Of a DNA stretch of 64,000 nucleotides, positions 38,708 to 48,368 are shown piece after piece. Within the stretch, counting starts at the first letter, position 1, and each line of letters begins with the position of its first letter. The position numbers were made by a program, and so were the translations under genes. Under the pieces are notes generated by a model. It was not told the origin of the DNA, searched no databases, and saw only the letters and a list, made by a program, of their open reading frames with translations. The stretch is from Acidobacteriaceae bacterium (GTDB lineage: Bacteria > Acidobacteriota > Terriglobia > Terriglobales > Acidobacteriaceae): the NCBI GenBank assembly GCA_903642225.1, contig CAHJWI010000013.1, positions 24,575 to 88,574 of the forward strand. The letters are read 5' to 3'.

Positions 38708-40008
38708 TGAACCTGCCCACCCTCACTGAAGGCGGTGCCGCCGCACAGGTGCACCGCATCTCCACCATCGCACTCATGCTTGCCATGATGGGCGTCATCG
38801 TCGGCATCACCACACCCGGCCTGGCAGACACGGACCTCGGTGTCGTCGGCACGGAAGTTCACCTGCCGGTCGTCCTCACCACCGCCGTGCTGTATGTGCT
38901 TGTCCTGTCCCCGCTCATTCTGCAGCCGCAGGCCATGCTCCGCGGCCTCAAGTCGCTCGCCTGGTTCACGCCCCTGGTGGCGTATAGCATGCTCTCCGCC
39001 AGCTGGAGTCACACACCCTCCATCACGCTTCGCCGCTCGCTCTTTCTTGCTCTCACCACACTCACCGGCGTCGTTCTCGGTACCAAGTACAACCTTCGAC
39101 AGCTGGGCCGCATGCTCGCCGCAGCCAGCGCCATCCACCTCCTTGTCGTTGCCGTGCTGCTGGTGGTCGATCCCGCCTGGGTCACCTCCTACTCCGACGG
39201 CCACGCCATCAAGGGCCTCACGTCCCACAAAAACATCTTTGGTCTCGAGGCGGGTCTGGCAGCCATTGTCTTTGCGCTCGTTCCCTTCCCTCGCCTCACC
39301 CGCCTGCGATGGCCGCTGGTTGCGCTCGCTCTCGCGATGCTCATTTTCTCCCGATCGGCAGGTTCGCTTGTCGCCACCGTCGCCGGTTTCGCCTGCCTTC
39401 CGCTCTTCCTTCCCATGCGCTTCCGTGGAGCGCAACGTGTCGCCCTCGCGCTGGTCACCGTCACCGTCGCCTCTGCCGCCATCTTCCTGCTCGTGACCAA
39501 TCTGGAGCTTATTCCGCAACTGCTCTCCAAGGACCCCACGCTCACCGGTCGCACTGAACTCTGGACGCTCGTCTGGAACGCCATCCTGCAGCGTCCCTTG
39601 CTCGGCTATGGCTTCGATTCCTTCTGGATGGGCCTGCAAGGAGAATCGCTCGCCATAATCCGCTCCGTCGGCTGGCTCGTCCCCACCGCCCACGATGGCT
39701 ACCTTGACCTGCTTCTCAACATGGGTTTCGTCGGCGCCCTGCTCTGTCTGCCGCTGCTCTTTCAAAGCATAGGTCGCGCCATCCGTACCGTCGACGCAGA
39801 GCACGATTCCGCCCGCTACCTCCCCGGCTGCTTTCTCGCCTTCTGGCTCGTCTACAACCTCAACGAAAGCAATCTCATCGCCCGCAGTTCCATACCGTTC
39901 CTGCTCTTCGTCTGCTTCAACGTCGCTACCGCGCCCTCCCGTGTCACTTCGGCATTCGCTCCTCGCCGCAGGTACGCCTCCACCCCGCTTCTTACGCTCG
40001 CACGCTAG
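38707..40008 (+). CDS. O-antigen ligase/polymerase-like membrane protein (Wzy-type)
   Basis: A 433-residue inner-membrane protein with about 11 helices and the O-antigen ligase/polymerase pattern: a large periplasmic loop with LTGRTELW, GYGFDSFW and HDGYLDLLLNMG. In a Wzx/Wzy locus this is the best candidate for polymerising repeat units on the periplasmic side. Ligase and polymerase cannot be told apart by sequence. It overlaps the kinase-OPX gene by one base (TAATG), so the two are translationally coupled. Confidence 0.85.
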   Translation: MNLPTLTEGGAAAQVHRISTIALMLAMMGVIVGITTPGLADTDLGVVGTEVHLPVVLTTAVLYVLVLSPLILQPQAMLRGLKSLAWFTPLVAYSMLSASWSHTPSITLRRSLFLALTTLTGVVLGTKYNLRQLGRMLAAASAIHLLVVAVLLVVDPAWVTSYSDGHAIKGLTSHKNIFGLEAGLAAIVFALVPFPRLTRLRWPLVALALAMLIFSRSAGSLVATVAGFACLPLFLPMRFRGAQRVALALVTVTVASAAIFLLVTNLELIPQLLSKDPTLTGRTELWTLVWNAILQRPLLGYGFDSFWMGLQGESLAIIRSVGWLVPTAHDGYLDLLLNMGFVGALLCLPLLFQSIGRAIRTVDAEHDSARYLPGCFLAFWLVYNLNESNLIARSSIPFLLFVCFNVATAPSRVTSAFAPRRRYASTPLLTLAR

Positions 40009-40112
40009 CCTCACCTCACACTTCCGTTCGGAGCTTCTAACCATATGCTTCAGCTTCGCAAACAAAACCACAGCAACCACCCCCGACCTACGCCATCTCT
40101 CCCGGTGTCCGC

Positions 40113-41369
40113 ATGCTAGCCCGGCTCCTGCGCAGCGAAACCAACCTCATGCTGGTCGACCAGGCGGTCGTCAGCGGCGGTAACTTCCTCACCGCCCTTG
40201 TCCTCGCACGCATTCTCAGCCCGGCGCACTACGGCCTCTTCAGCCTCCTCTTCCTTGCCCTCTTCGGCATCAATACCTGCCACTCCTCGCTCGTCGTCTA
40301 TCCCCTCACCCTGCGCGGTGCAGTCGCCGACCCGGTCGAACTCCGCCGCCTCTCCGCCGCAGCCTTGCTTCACACCCTCGTCCTCAGCCTCCCCCTCGCC
40401 TGCATGCTATGCGCCGTGGCCATCGTTCTGCACCACGCGGAAGTCTGCCTGCCGCTCGCCCTCGCCATGCTCGCCTGGCAACTGCAGGAAGCTGTCCGCC
40501 GCATCTTGCTCGCCTGCCGCCGCACCTCCGCCTCCATTCTTCCAGACGCCTTCTGCTACCTTGGCCAGGCCGCCTTCCTCTTCGCACTCCGTCCCTCTCA
40601 GCTCTCCACCGTCTTCTATCTCCTGGCTGCCACCTCCACCATCGCCTTCATCTGGCAGCTGCTCCTCATCGGCGTCGATCTCTCGCGTGACTACCTCCGC
40701 CAGCACACCCTCACTGCATGGCAGCTGGGCCGCTTCGTCCTCGGCGGCAATCTGCTCAATATGCTCTCTCTCCAAATCCCCGGCTGGGCCCTGCTCAGCT
40801 TCGGCGGTGGTGCTTCCGTCGTCGCCGGCTACCAGTCCCTCCTCAATCTCGCCGGCTTCGCCAACCCCATCATCTTCAGTGCAAGCAATCTCCTGATCCC
40901 GGCTGTCGCACGAGAGGCATCCAGGGGCATCGCGCACGCACGCCGCACCGTCATCCACCACGGCCTGCGCTACGGCGCTCTGCTACTCCCCGGCATTGCT
41001 GCGCTCTTTCTCATACCGCATCTCGCCATGCGCCTTGCCTACGGTGCCTCGTCGCCCTATCTCGGCCTCGCGGGCCTGCTCCGGCCCTTCGCCCTTTCCT
41101 TTACCGTGCAATACGTCGCCACCGTCGTCGGCGCGTATGAGGGTGGCATGTCCCGTCCACGCACCTACCTCTGGGTGCAGCTCGCCAGCATCGGCGTCCT
41201 TGCCACGGCAGGCCTTCTGCTCATTCGCTTCTATGGCGTCATGGGCGCGGTCCTCGCCATGCTTCTCACCGCCTTCACACGTCTGCTCATCTTTCTCCTG
41301 TGCGCGCACACCGCAGACCGCAAATTTTTGCGCGCCAACATTTCCACCCACGAAGAGGTGCTTTCATGA
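40113..41369 (+). CDS. Wzx-type polysaccharide flippase (oligosaccharide repeat translocase)
   Basis: A 418-residue membrane protein with about 12 helices, of the MATE/Wzx fold: VDQAVVSGGNFLTALVLARILSP near residue 15 is typical of the first helix and loop. It would flip the lipid-linked repeat unit across the inner membrane. It starts at ATG 40113, 104 bases after the polymerase gene, and overlaps the following glycosyltransferase as ATGA. Confidence 0.85.
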   Translation: MLARLLRSETNLMLVDQAVVSGGNFLTALVLARILSPAHYGLFSLLFLALFGINTCHSSLVVYPLTLRGAVADPVELRRLSAAALLHTLVLSLPLACMLCAVAIVLHHAEVCLPLALAMLAWQLQEAVRRILLACRRTSASILPDAFCYLGQAAFLFALRPSQLSTVFYLLAATSTIAFIWQLLLIGVDLSRDYLRQHTLTAWQLGRFVLGGNLLNMLSLQIPGWALLSFGGGASVVAGYQSLLNLAGFANPIIFSASNLLIPAVAREASRGIAHARRTVIHHGLRYGALLLPGIAALFLIPHLAMRLAYGASSPYLGLAGLLRPFALSFTVQYVATVVGAYEGGMSRPRTYLWVQLASIGVLATAGLLLIRFYGVMGAVLAMLLTAFTRLLIFLLCAHTADRKFLRANISTHEEVLS

Positions 41370-42316
41370 GCCCCCACACGTCCACTCTGCTCCACATGCC
41401 ACGCAAGCTCCAGGTCTGCGTTCTCACCTACAAGCGGCCCGGTATGCTCGCGGACGCACTAGCCTCGCTGCAGGCGCAAACAGGCCTGCAACAGCTCAAC
41501 ATTGATCTGCACGTGCTCGTCGTCGACAACGACCGACTCGGCAGTGGCCTACCCACCTACAGCACCTTCGCACACTCCGTCTCCGGCCTCGCCTGCCGCT
41601 ACGTGCATGAGACCTCGCGGGGCCTCGCACATGCTCGCAACCGCGCCCTCATCGAATCCGCAGACATGGACCTCGTCGCCTTCCTCGACGACGACGAGGT
41701 CGCCGCGCCGGAGTGGCTCGCCAACCTCATCACCGTCCGTGATCGCTTCAACGCCGATGTCGTCAGTGGACCCGTCTCACCCATCCCCGACGGTCTTCCC
41801 ACCTGGATCCTTGATGGTGGCTTTCTGGACCCCGCGGACCGTACCACCGGCGCAACCCTGCAACACGTCGCCACCGACAACGTCCTGCTTCACGCCTCCG
41901 TCTTCCCCCACTTCCGCTTCGACCCACGCTTCAACAGCACCGGCGGCGAAGACACAGACTTCTTCCTCCGCGTGCACGCAGCCGGCCTTCTCATGGTCTG
42001 GGCAGCGGACGCGCGTGTCGCCACGTGGTTCCCGCAGGATCGCGCCAACGCTCGCTGGCTCATCACCCGCGCCTTCAGTGATGCCAGCCGCTACACCCAC
42101 GCCCGTCTCCTGCTTTCCAGTGGGTCGCTCCGTGCTCGTGCCAGCCGCGCTGTTCGTGCGATCGCCGGTGCCCTCGGCGGCATAGCCCTCCTCCTGCGCG
42201 CTCCCTTCGGCAAGCGCTACAGCGTCCAGGCACTTCGGCTCATGGCACGTTCCGCGGGGACGTTCTCTGCTCTGGTCGGCATGCGGCAGCACTACTATGG
42301 TGCAGCCCATGAGTAG
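41366..42316 (+). CDS. Glycosyltransferase family 2
   Basis: GT-A transferase of 316 residues from ATG 41366, preceded by GAGGTG and overlapping the flippase stop. The nucleotide-sugar region shows VCVLTYKRPGMLADALASL near residue 15, the metal-binding run FLDDDE near 107, and the acceptor-site GGEDTDFFLRV near 190. The C-terminus has a short hydrophobic, membrane-associated stretch (AIAGALGGIALLLRAPF). Donor and acceptor are unknown; it adds one sugar to the repeat unit. Confidence 0.88.
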   Translation: MSPHTSTLLHMPRKLQVCVLTYKRPGMLADALASLQAQTGLQQLNIDLHVLVVDNDRLGSGLPTYSTFAHSVSGLACRYVHETSRGLAHARNRALIESADMDLVAFLDDDEVAAPEWLANLITVRDRFNADVVSGPVSPIPDGLPTWILDGGFLDPADRTTGATLQHVATDNVLLHASVFPHFRFDPRFNSTGGEDTDFFLRVHAAGLLMVWAADARVATWFPQDRANARWLITRAFSDASRYTHARLLLSSGSLRARASRAVRAIAGALGGIALLLRAPFGKRYSVQALRLMARSAGTFSALVGMRQHYYGAAHE

Positions 42317-43466
42317 ACCAGCCTCCATCACGCACACCAAAGAAATCGTCGTCCTCGTCGTCGGCGAGGTGCCGCCCCCCGTTACCGGGCAGGCTCTCAT
42401 GATTCAGCAGTTCCTCAGGCGCGAATACGAAGGGCTCCGCCTCGTGCACGTCCCCCTGGAGTTCTCCCGCACCACGGCAGAGATCGGTGCCTTCGGTCTG
42501 CGCAAACTCGCCCTTCTGCTCAACACGCTTCTCAACATCCTCATGGCCCGCTTCCGGACCGGTGCCACTGTCCTCTACTATCCGCCCGCAGGCCCCAATC
42601 TCAACCCATTCCTGCGCGATGTCGCCCTTCTTCTCCCCACCCGCTGGCTCTTCCGCCAGACCATTTTTCACTTCCACGCAGCCGGTCTGTGCAACCTCTA
42701 CCCCAGTCTGTCCCCCACACTTCAGCGACTCTTCCGCAGCGCATACAGCGCGCCGGACCTGGCCATCTTCACCACGCAGGCAACCGCCGAAGGCACAGAA
42801 ATTCTCGAAGCAAAGCAGCAGAGCATTGTCCCCTGCGGCATTCCCGATCACGCTCTGCCGCGCCGCTCCTGGAACACACCCGCCGCCGTCCCCGTTCTTC
42901 TCTACGCCGGCATTCTTTGCGAGGGCAAGGGCGTTATGGTGCTGCTCGAAGCGTGCCGGCTCCTCCACGAACACGGCGAACCCTTCCACCTCGTCTGCAT
43001 GGGTGCCTTCCAAAGCCCGGATTTTCAAACCGCTGTCGAATCCTTCATCCAAACGCACAACCTCCAGTTCCACGTCACCTTCCCCGGCGTCCTCACCGGC
43101 TCCGCAAAAGCAAAGAGCTTCGCCCACGCCGACATCTTCTGCTTCCCCAGCCACTACAGCTGCGAGAGCTTCGGTGTCGTCCTTATCGAGGCCATGAGCT
43201 ACGAGCTGCCCATCGTGTCTACCCAGTGGCAGGGCATTCCAGAGGTCACAGGCAAACGCGGTGCCCTGCTTGTCCCCGTTAAGGATCACGAGGCCCTCTT
43301 CCAGGCCATTCTGCTTCTCCTGCGCGCGCCCGATCTTCGCCAGCGCATGGGCACTGAAAATCGTGCTCGCTATCTCGACCACTTCACCGACGATGTGTAC
43401 TGCAGGCATCTTTCCACCGCGCTCCGCACTACAGCTGCATCCGCAGTACAGGCGGTGCACCTGTGA
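42297..43466 (+). CDS. Glycosyltransferase family 4
   Basis: GT-B transferase of 389 residues (385 if the start is ATG 42309). The N-domain begins IVVLVVGEVPPPVTGQ; the C-domain has LLYAGILCEGKGVMVLLEA, FPGVLTG and the donor-binding E-X7-E in ESFGVVLIEAM. It overlaps the preceding transferase by 20 bases and the following OPX gene by four bases. It probably adds a sugar to the lipid-linked repeat unit in the cytoplasm. Confidence 0.9.
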   Translation: MVQPMSRPASITHTKEIVVLVVGEVPPPVTGQALMIQQFLRREYEGLRLVHVPLEFSRTTAEIGAFGLRKLALLLNTLLNILMARFRTGATVLYYPPAGPNLNPFLRDVALLLPTRWLFRQTIFHFHAAGLCNLYPSLSPTLQRLFRSAYSAPDLAIFTTQATAEGTEILEAKQQSIVPCGIPDHALPRRSWNTPAAVPVLLYAGILCEGKGVMVLLEACRLLHEHGEPFHLVCMGAFQSPDFQTAVESFIQTHNLQFHVTFPGVLTGSAKAKSFAHADIFCFPSHYSCESFGVVLIEAMSYELPIVSTQWQGIPEVTGKRGALLVPVKDHEALFQAILLLLRAPDLRQRMGTENRARYLDHFTDDVYCRHLSTALRTTAASAVQAVHL

Positions 43467-44014
43467 AACGTCTTCTCTTCGTTTTATCTCTCCTGCTTCT
43501 TCCCATCACTCACGCGTACGCGCAGGACACACCCACCCCGCAGGACTACCGCGTCGGCAAGGGTGACATTCTGCAGATCTCCGTTTGGGGTGAGCCTCAG
43601 CTCTCCCAGCGCGTCATCGTTCGCCCCGATGGCAAAATCTCGCTTCCTCTGCTCTCCGACCTTCCCGTCGACGACTTCACCGCGGATGAGATCGGGAACA
43701 CCCTGACTCACAGCTATACGGCCTTCCTCAAGCACCCGCAGGTCAACGTCCTCGTCGCAGAGGTCCACAGCAAGTTCGTCTACGTCACCGGCGAAGTGCA
43801 GCGCCCGGGTGCCTATCCCATGCTCGCGCCCATCACCATCGTCCAACTCATCGCACGCGCCGGCGGCGTCACGCCGTTTGCCAAAAGCAAACAGGTCTAC
43901 GTCCTTCACTCCACTCCCGGCCCACGCATCAAGGTCAACTACAAAGCCCTCCTGCAGGGCGACACTCAAGAGAACATCGCTCTCTCCTCGGGCGATACGG
44001 TGGTCATCCCATGA
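43463..44014 (+). CDS. Short OPX-family polysaccharide export protein
   Basis: A 183-residue periplasmic export protein. The start GTG 43463 overlaps the previous stop (GTGA). A signal peptide (1-20, cut after AYA) has no lipobox cysteine. The poly_export domain (about 26-105, YRVGKGDILQISVWGEPQLS) is followed by one SLBB domain (KFVYVTGEVQRPGAYPM). It lacks the further domains and C-terminal helix of Wza, so it cannot form an outer-membrane pore alone. The next gene encodes a likely outer-membrane barrel. A similar pairing of short OPX proteins with barrels is known in Myxococcus polysaccharide systems. Confidence 0.9.
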   Translation: MKRLLFVLSLLLLPITHAYAQDTPTPQDYRVGKGDILQISVWGEPQLSQRVIVRPDGKISLPLLSDLPVDDFTADEIGNTLTHSYTAFLKHPQVNVLVAEVHSKFVYVTGEVQRPGAYPMLAPITIVQLIARAGGVTPFAKSKQVYVLHSTPGPRIKVNYKALLQGDTQENIALSSGDTVVIP

Positions 44015-45474
44015 AGTCTCACATCGTCCTGCTCACCCTCAGTGCCTCCGTCGCTCCCTTCGCGGCGCTCGCCCAGGCTCCCTCCGCAACTCAGCCAAAA
44101 CAGATTGCCAGCATCGCAGACGCGCCGCCCCCGGCACCCGGAGTCACCATGTCCGTCGCACCCACAGCATCCTCTGCTGAAGCCCCGGCCACCGTCGCCG
44201 ACTGCGGCGATGTCCTCTCCGCCGCCCTCCACGTCGACACCAACGAAGACATGCCCTGCTGGGCCAACATCCGCGCCACCGAACGCTGGAACGTCGCCAA
44301 CATTCCCGACGGCGGTGGCCTCCACGGCGCAAACTCGCCGCGCCTCCCCCTCGCACAGTCCTCGCGGTTCAACTTCGCCGCCGGTGGCCTCGTCGCCAGC
44401 GACTTCTTCCAGGGACACTCCTTCCCCGTCTACAGTGGCAACCTCGGCGTCGCAGCCTTCCTCGATCGCACCCGCTGGCAGCTTGCCATAGAAGACGTCG
44501 GCGCGCTCGCCTCCAACGGCCAGGTCGGCGGCCGAAGCTTCGCCGGCCTCAACCGCGCCGCCATCCGCTTCGGTTCGCAGCCAAGCCAGCGCCTCACCTG
44601 GCAGGCGAGCGCCACCAACACCTTCGGCACCGACGGCCTGCGCGTCTTCGCACCACTCGACGAACGCCGCATCGGTTCCTCCGAATCCGCATCCCAACTT
44701 CCCGTCGCCGACACCGTCAGCTACGGCCTTCACACCGGCAACGTCACCGACGAGCAGGAGGATCTCCACCTCCGCTACGAACAGACCCGCCGCTCCAACT
44801 GGGAGTTCGCCGGCAGCCACACCCTTCTCAACTACGCCGACGACGGCGTCACCGTCCAGTCGCTGCGCGGCCGCGCAGAGTTCCTCCACGCCTGGAACGA
44901 CCACGCTGCCCTCGGCTTCTTCGGCCACACCGAACGGCAGAACGGCCCCGCCGGGTGTTCACTCACCGGCGGTGGCCTCCGCTCCGTCACCACCTGGAGC
45001 CAGCGCGCGTCTCTCAACATCTCCGGAGCCGTCAGCGCCTCTGACACCTCCTGCGGCCGCGACATCACCTTCACCGGCGACGCCGCCTTCTCGCTCAACG
45101 CCACGGCCCGCACCTCCTTCGCCTTCACCGCCAACCGTGGCATCAGCGACGGTGTCGTCGAGCACGTAGCCCTCCTCAACACTGCCGTTGTCGGCGTCCG
45201 CCACAGCTTCCGCTCCCTCGTCGACCTCAAGCTAAGCGCGGCCGGCATCATGGGCAACGCCGCTGGCGGCACGGGCAACGACGCATTCACCCACCAGACC
45301 TACACCGGCTCCTTCGCCACCATCGGCCTCACCTACCCGGTCGGCACCCACCTCATGGGTGAAACTTCCCTGCGCCACCTTGAGGTCACACCCACCCCGC
45401 AAAGCGCTAACCGCACCGTCCTCATCACCACCCTGTGGTTCACCCCAAAATCCAGGGCACTCAACGCACGATGA
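44011..45474 (+). CDS. Predicted outer-membrane beta-barrel protein, polysaccharide export
   Basis: A 487-residue protein with a signal peptide (1-22, ALA/QA) and a Pro/Ala/Ser-rich linker to about residue 62. After it come alternating hydrophobic and polar segments with frequent aromatic ends typical of barrel strands (for example RTSFAFTANRG, SFATIGLTYPVG). It overlaps the short OPX gene by four bases and the PCP gene by four. No named family was recognised. The context suggests the pore partner of the short OPX protein. Confidence 0.65.
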   Translation: MKSHIVLLTLSASVAPFAALAQAPSATQPKQIASIADAPPPAPGVTMSVAPTASSAEAPATVADCGDVLSAALHVDTNEDMPCWANIRATERWNVANIPDGGGLHGANSPRLPLAQSSRFNFAAGGLVASDFFQGHSFPVYSGNLGVAAFLDRTRWQLAIEDVGALASNGQVGGRSFAGLNRAAIRFGSQPSQRLTWQASATNTFGTDGLRVFAPLDERRIGSSESASQLPVADTVSYGLHTGNVTDEQEDLHLRYEQTRRSNWEFAGSHTLLNYADDGVTVQSLRGRAEFLHAWNDHAALGFFGHTERQNGPAGCSLTGGGLRSVTTWSQRASLNISGAVSASDTSCGRDITFTGDAAFSLNATARTSFAFTANRGISDGVVEHVALLNTAVVGVRHSFRSLVDLKLSAAGIMGNAAGGTGNDAFTHQTYTGSFATIGLTYPVGTHLMGETSLRHLEVTPTPQSANRTVLITTLWFTPKSRALNAR

Positions 45475-46541
45475 CGCACACCTCCGAACTCGGCAGCGCA
45501 CTCCGCTATCGATACAAGAGCCTCACCGCGGTGTTCCTGGTGGCTACCTGCGCCAGCTTCTGGCTCTTCGCTGCCCACGCATCCAACACCAACGCCGCCG
45601 GCCCCAGCCACACCGACGCGGCATCCGTCGCCCAGCTGGCCCCTCCGCCGCAGCCTGCCATTCCTCCGCAGGCCACGGCTGATGCCGCACCAACGCCGTC
45701 TCCGTCCCCGCTCGTGCTTCCCGCGCCCGACGTTCACACCTCACGCGCAACTGTCGCAATCCGCAATCCCGACCAGGTCAAACAGCTCCAGCAGTCGCTC
45801 TGGTCTGCCATCGATCGCAAAAACATCATCGAAAGCCGCCTCGCCGAGCTCAGCATCCCCGCCGCCCCCATCGTTCGTCAACCCGCCCCCATCGCCACCG
45901 TCAGCCCTGAACTTCGCGCCGCCACGGCCCGCGTCGCCACCGCGAAGTCCGCCCTTGCAGAGCTGCAAACGCGTTACACCGACGCCTACCCTGACGTCAT
46001 CCAGACAAAAGACGAACTGGCCGAAGCGGAGCGAGCGTTTTACGCCGCACGCCGTCTCCCGGTACCCGCACCCGCCAGGCCACATCTTGCCGCGCCGTCC
46101 ACGCCCTCCCCCCAGGTCGCCGCGGAGCGAACCGCCCTTCGCACCGAACTCGAACAACTCGCCTCCACCATCCCCGACCTGCAGTCCCAGCTCGACCTCG
46201 CCTCGTCGCTCCCGCGTCACGCGCCCACGCCTCCCGCCCCGCCCGCAACGCACGACACCTACTGGCCCCTCGTCCTGCCACACCCAAACGTGCAGTCCGT
46301 TCAGCCGCCCGCAACTGCGGCACCTTCGGCTGCCCCAAACCCAGACACCCCGCCTGCACCCATCCTCAGCGCACGTTCCCTCCTCTTTCTTCCACAAAGC
46401 ATGCTCCTCGGCCTCGTCGCCGCAGCCATGCTCTTCGTCCTGCTTGAAAGTCTGGATCGCACCATCAAAGGTCCCGATTCCCTCAAACACGCGCTTCCCG
46501 CCGACGCCCGCCAGATCTCCCTCCGGAGCATGCGCGCATGA
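45471..46541 (+). CDS. PCP/Wzz-like chain-length protein, proline-rich
   Basis: A 356-residue protein from ATG 45471, overlapping the barrel gene as ATGA. Two membrane helices (about 16-38 and 312-332) enclose a periplasmic part with Pro/Ala-rich linkers and helical coiled coil (LAELQTRYTDAYPDVIQTKD), like the polysaccharide co-polymerase pattern. The PCP core is short and degenerate. The cytoplasmic end (ESLDRTIKGPDSL) resembles the linker that joins PCP to kinase. The kinase follows as a separate overlapping gene. Confidence 0.65.
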   Translation: MTHTSELGSALRYRYKSLTAVFLVATCASFWLFAAHASNTNAAGPSHTDAASVAQLAPPPQPAIPPQATADAAPTPSPSPLVLPAPDVHTSRATVAIRNPDQVKQLQQSLWSAIDRKNIIESRLAELSIPAAPIVRQPAPIATVSPELRAATARVATAKSALAELQTRYTDAYPDVIQTKDELAEAERAFYAARRLPVPAPARPHLAAPSTPSPQVAAERTALRTELEQLASTIPDLQSQLDLASSLPRHAPTPPAPPATHDTYWPLVLPHPNVQSVQPPATAAPSAAPNPDTPPAPILSARSLLFLPQSMLLGLVAAAMLFVLLESLDRTIKGPDSLKHALPADARQISLRSMRA

Positions 46542-47170
46542 TTCGCATTCCGGAAACACCTAGTTCTATCGTCCCTCTTCAGGGCGACCTTCAGGGCTCC
46601 GAAGCAGGCGAAGACTACGCCGCAGTCTTCAAAGAACTGCAGCACATCTGCGGCCCCGGCGGCTGCATCGCCGTCACCAGCCCCTGCCGTGGCGACGGCA
46701 AGTCGACCATCGCCGCGAACCTTGCACTCGCCGTCGCCGCCCAGCACCAATCCGTGCTGCTCATCGATTTCGCCTTCCGCCGTCCCGCACTGCAGGCCAT
46801 CCTCGGCAGCTCTCCCCTCGCGCACGACATCTCCGACGCCCTCGAACGCGCGGACCGCCTCCCCTCCGCCATCTGCTCCCGCACCGACATCGCCCTGCAC
46901 CTCGCCCCGCTCAAAGCACCCATCAGAAATTACGTCGCGTCCCATGCAGCCATCACTGTTCTGCAGGCCGCACTCCAGCAGTACACGTGGGTCATCGTTG
47001 ACTGCGAACCCCTCTCGGAGTCGAAAAACTTCAGCGGCACCGTCGAGGCCTTTAGCGCCATCGCCCTCGTCGTCCGCGAGCGCTCCACCCCCGTCAGGTC
47101 GCTCACAAAAGCCTGGCACCATTGCCCCTCCGCAAAAACCCTCGTCTGCCTCAACCGCCACGGCAGATAG
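46538..47170 (+). CDS. BY-kinase-like ATPase with altered Walker A'
   Basis: A 210-residue cytoplasmic P-loop protein of the CapB/Wzc kinase family, last gene of the polysaccharide locus. Walker A PCRGDGKST is at residues 49-57 and Walker B is WVIVDCEPL. In Walker A' the usual D-X-D reads Asp77-Phe-Ala79, so the second acidic residue is lost. The C-terminal tyrosine cluster of active kinases is also missing. It may act only as an ATP-binding partner of the preceding PCP-like protein, with which it overlaps by four bases. Confidence 0.75.
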   Translation: MIRIPETPSSIVPLQGDLQGSEAGEDYAAVFKELQHICGPGGCIAVTSPCRGDGKSTIAANLALAVAAQHQSVLLIDFAFRRPALQAILGSSPLAHDISDALERADRLPSAICSRTDIALHLAPLKAPIRNYVASHAAITVLQAALQQYTWVIVDCEPLSESKNFSGTVEAFSAIALVVRERSTPVRSLTKAWHHCPSAKTLVCLNRHGR

Positions 47171-47284
47171 CAACGCGCAACAGGACATACAAGCCGCGCA
47201 CACAAACCTCGCCGGCTGTCCTGTTCCCATGCCACATCCCACACCGCCCGCGTCTGCACAGGGCAAACGGTTTAGCATCCACCT

Positions 47285-48250
47285 ATGCGCATCGTCATCC
47301 CCGGCGGCAGTGGACAGGTAGGCACCCTCATCGCACGCGACCTCTTCCGCGCCGGTCATCAGGTCACTGTACTTTCCCGCTCAGCCGCGCCTACATCCCC
47401 TACCCACCCGTGGCTTACCCGGCAATGGGATGCACGCACCCTCGGCACCTGGACAGAACTCCTGGAGGGTGCCGATGCCGTCATCCACCTCAGCGGCCGC
47501 ACCGTCAACTGCCGCTACACGCCTGAAAACCGCAGACAGATCCTCGAGTCCCGCACCCTCACCACGACCCTCCTCGGCCAGGCCATCGCCCAGGCAGCAG
47601 CACCACCCCCCATCTGGCTGAACGCCAGCACCTCCACCCTCTACCGTGACAGCACAGACCGAGGCATGGACGAAGCGACCGGCGACATCCTCCCCGTCGA
47701 TCCCGGCAAACCGGAGACGTACAACTTTTCCGTCGGTGTCGGTCTCGCATGGGAAGCAGCGCTCAACGACGCGCCCACACCCCGCACCCGCAAGGTCGCC
47801 CTCCGCGCCTCCATGGTCATGAGCCCCGACCGCCACGGCGTCTTCGACGTCCTTCTCGGCCTCGTCCGCAAGGGTCTCGGCGGCACCCAGGGCTCCGGTC
47901 GCCAATACGTCTCCTGGATCCACGACCAGGACTACACCCGCGCCATCCGCTTCCTGCTTGAGACCGAAAGCATCTCAGGCCCAGTCAACATGACAGCCCC
48001 CTGCCCACTCACCAACGCAGACTTCATGCGTGCCCTGCGAGCCGCCAACGGCACCGGCTTTGGCCTGCCCGCCTCCCGCTGGATGCTCGCCCTCGGCGCC
48101 ATCGCCATGCAAACGGAGACCGAACTCATCCTGAAAAGCCGCCGTGTCCTCCCCGGCATCTTGCTTGACGCAGGCTTTGAGTTCATCTTCCCCGAATGGC
48201 CCCGCGCCGCCCAAAACCTTGTCCGTCGCTCCCGCACCCTCCACGCATAA
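47285..48250 (+). CDS. TIGR01777-type epimerase family protein (YfcH-like)
   Basis: SDR-like protein of 321 residues with the NAD(P) motif GGSGQVG at residues 7-13. The family blocks are GADAVIHLSGRTVNCRYTP near residue 62, TLYRDS, ALRASMVM, QYVSWIHDQDYTRAIRFLL, and a C-terminal DUF1731-type end (SRRVLPGILLDAGFEFIFP). The usual catalytic Tyr-X3-Lys is absent, as in the family. Function is unknown. It lies 114 bases after the polysaccharide locus and is probably separate from it. Confidence 0.85.
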   Translation: MRIVIPGGSGQVGTLIARDLFRAGHQVTVLSRSAAPTSPTHPWLTRQWDARTLGTWTELLEGADAVIHLSGRTVNCRYTPENRRQILESRTLTTTLLGQAIAQAAAPPPIWLNASTSTLYRDSTDRGMDEATGDILPVDPGKPETYNFSVGVGLAWEAALNDAPTPRTRKVALRASMVMSPDRHGVFDVLLGLVRKGLGGTQGSGRQYVSWIHDQDYTRAIRFLLETESISGPVNMTAPCPLTNADFMRALRAANGTGFGLPASRWMLALGAIAMQTETELILKSRRVLPGILLDAGFEFIFPEWPRAAQNLVRRSRTLHA

Positions 48251-48368
48251 GTCTGGTGCTGCTCTCCTTACGCGTGTAACAAGGCCACTTTTCACAATGT
48301 ACGTCCGATGGCCAATGGCCGACCGCAAACGCCTTCACCTGCGGCGTTGGTGGCAATATGGTTGTGTC

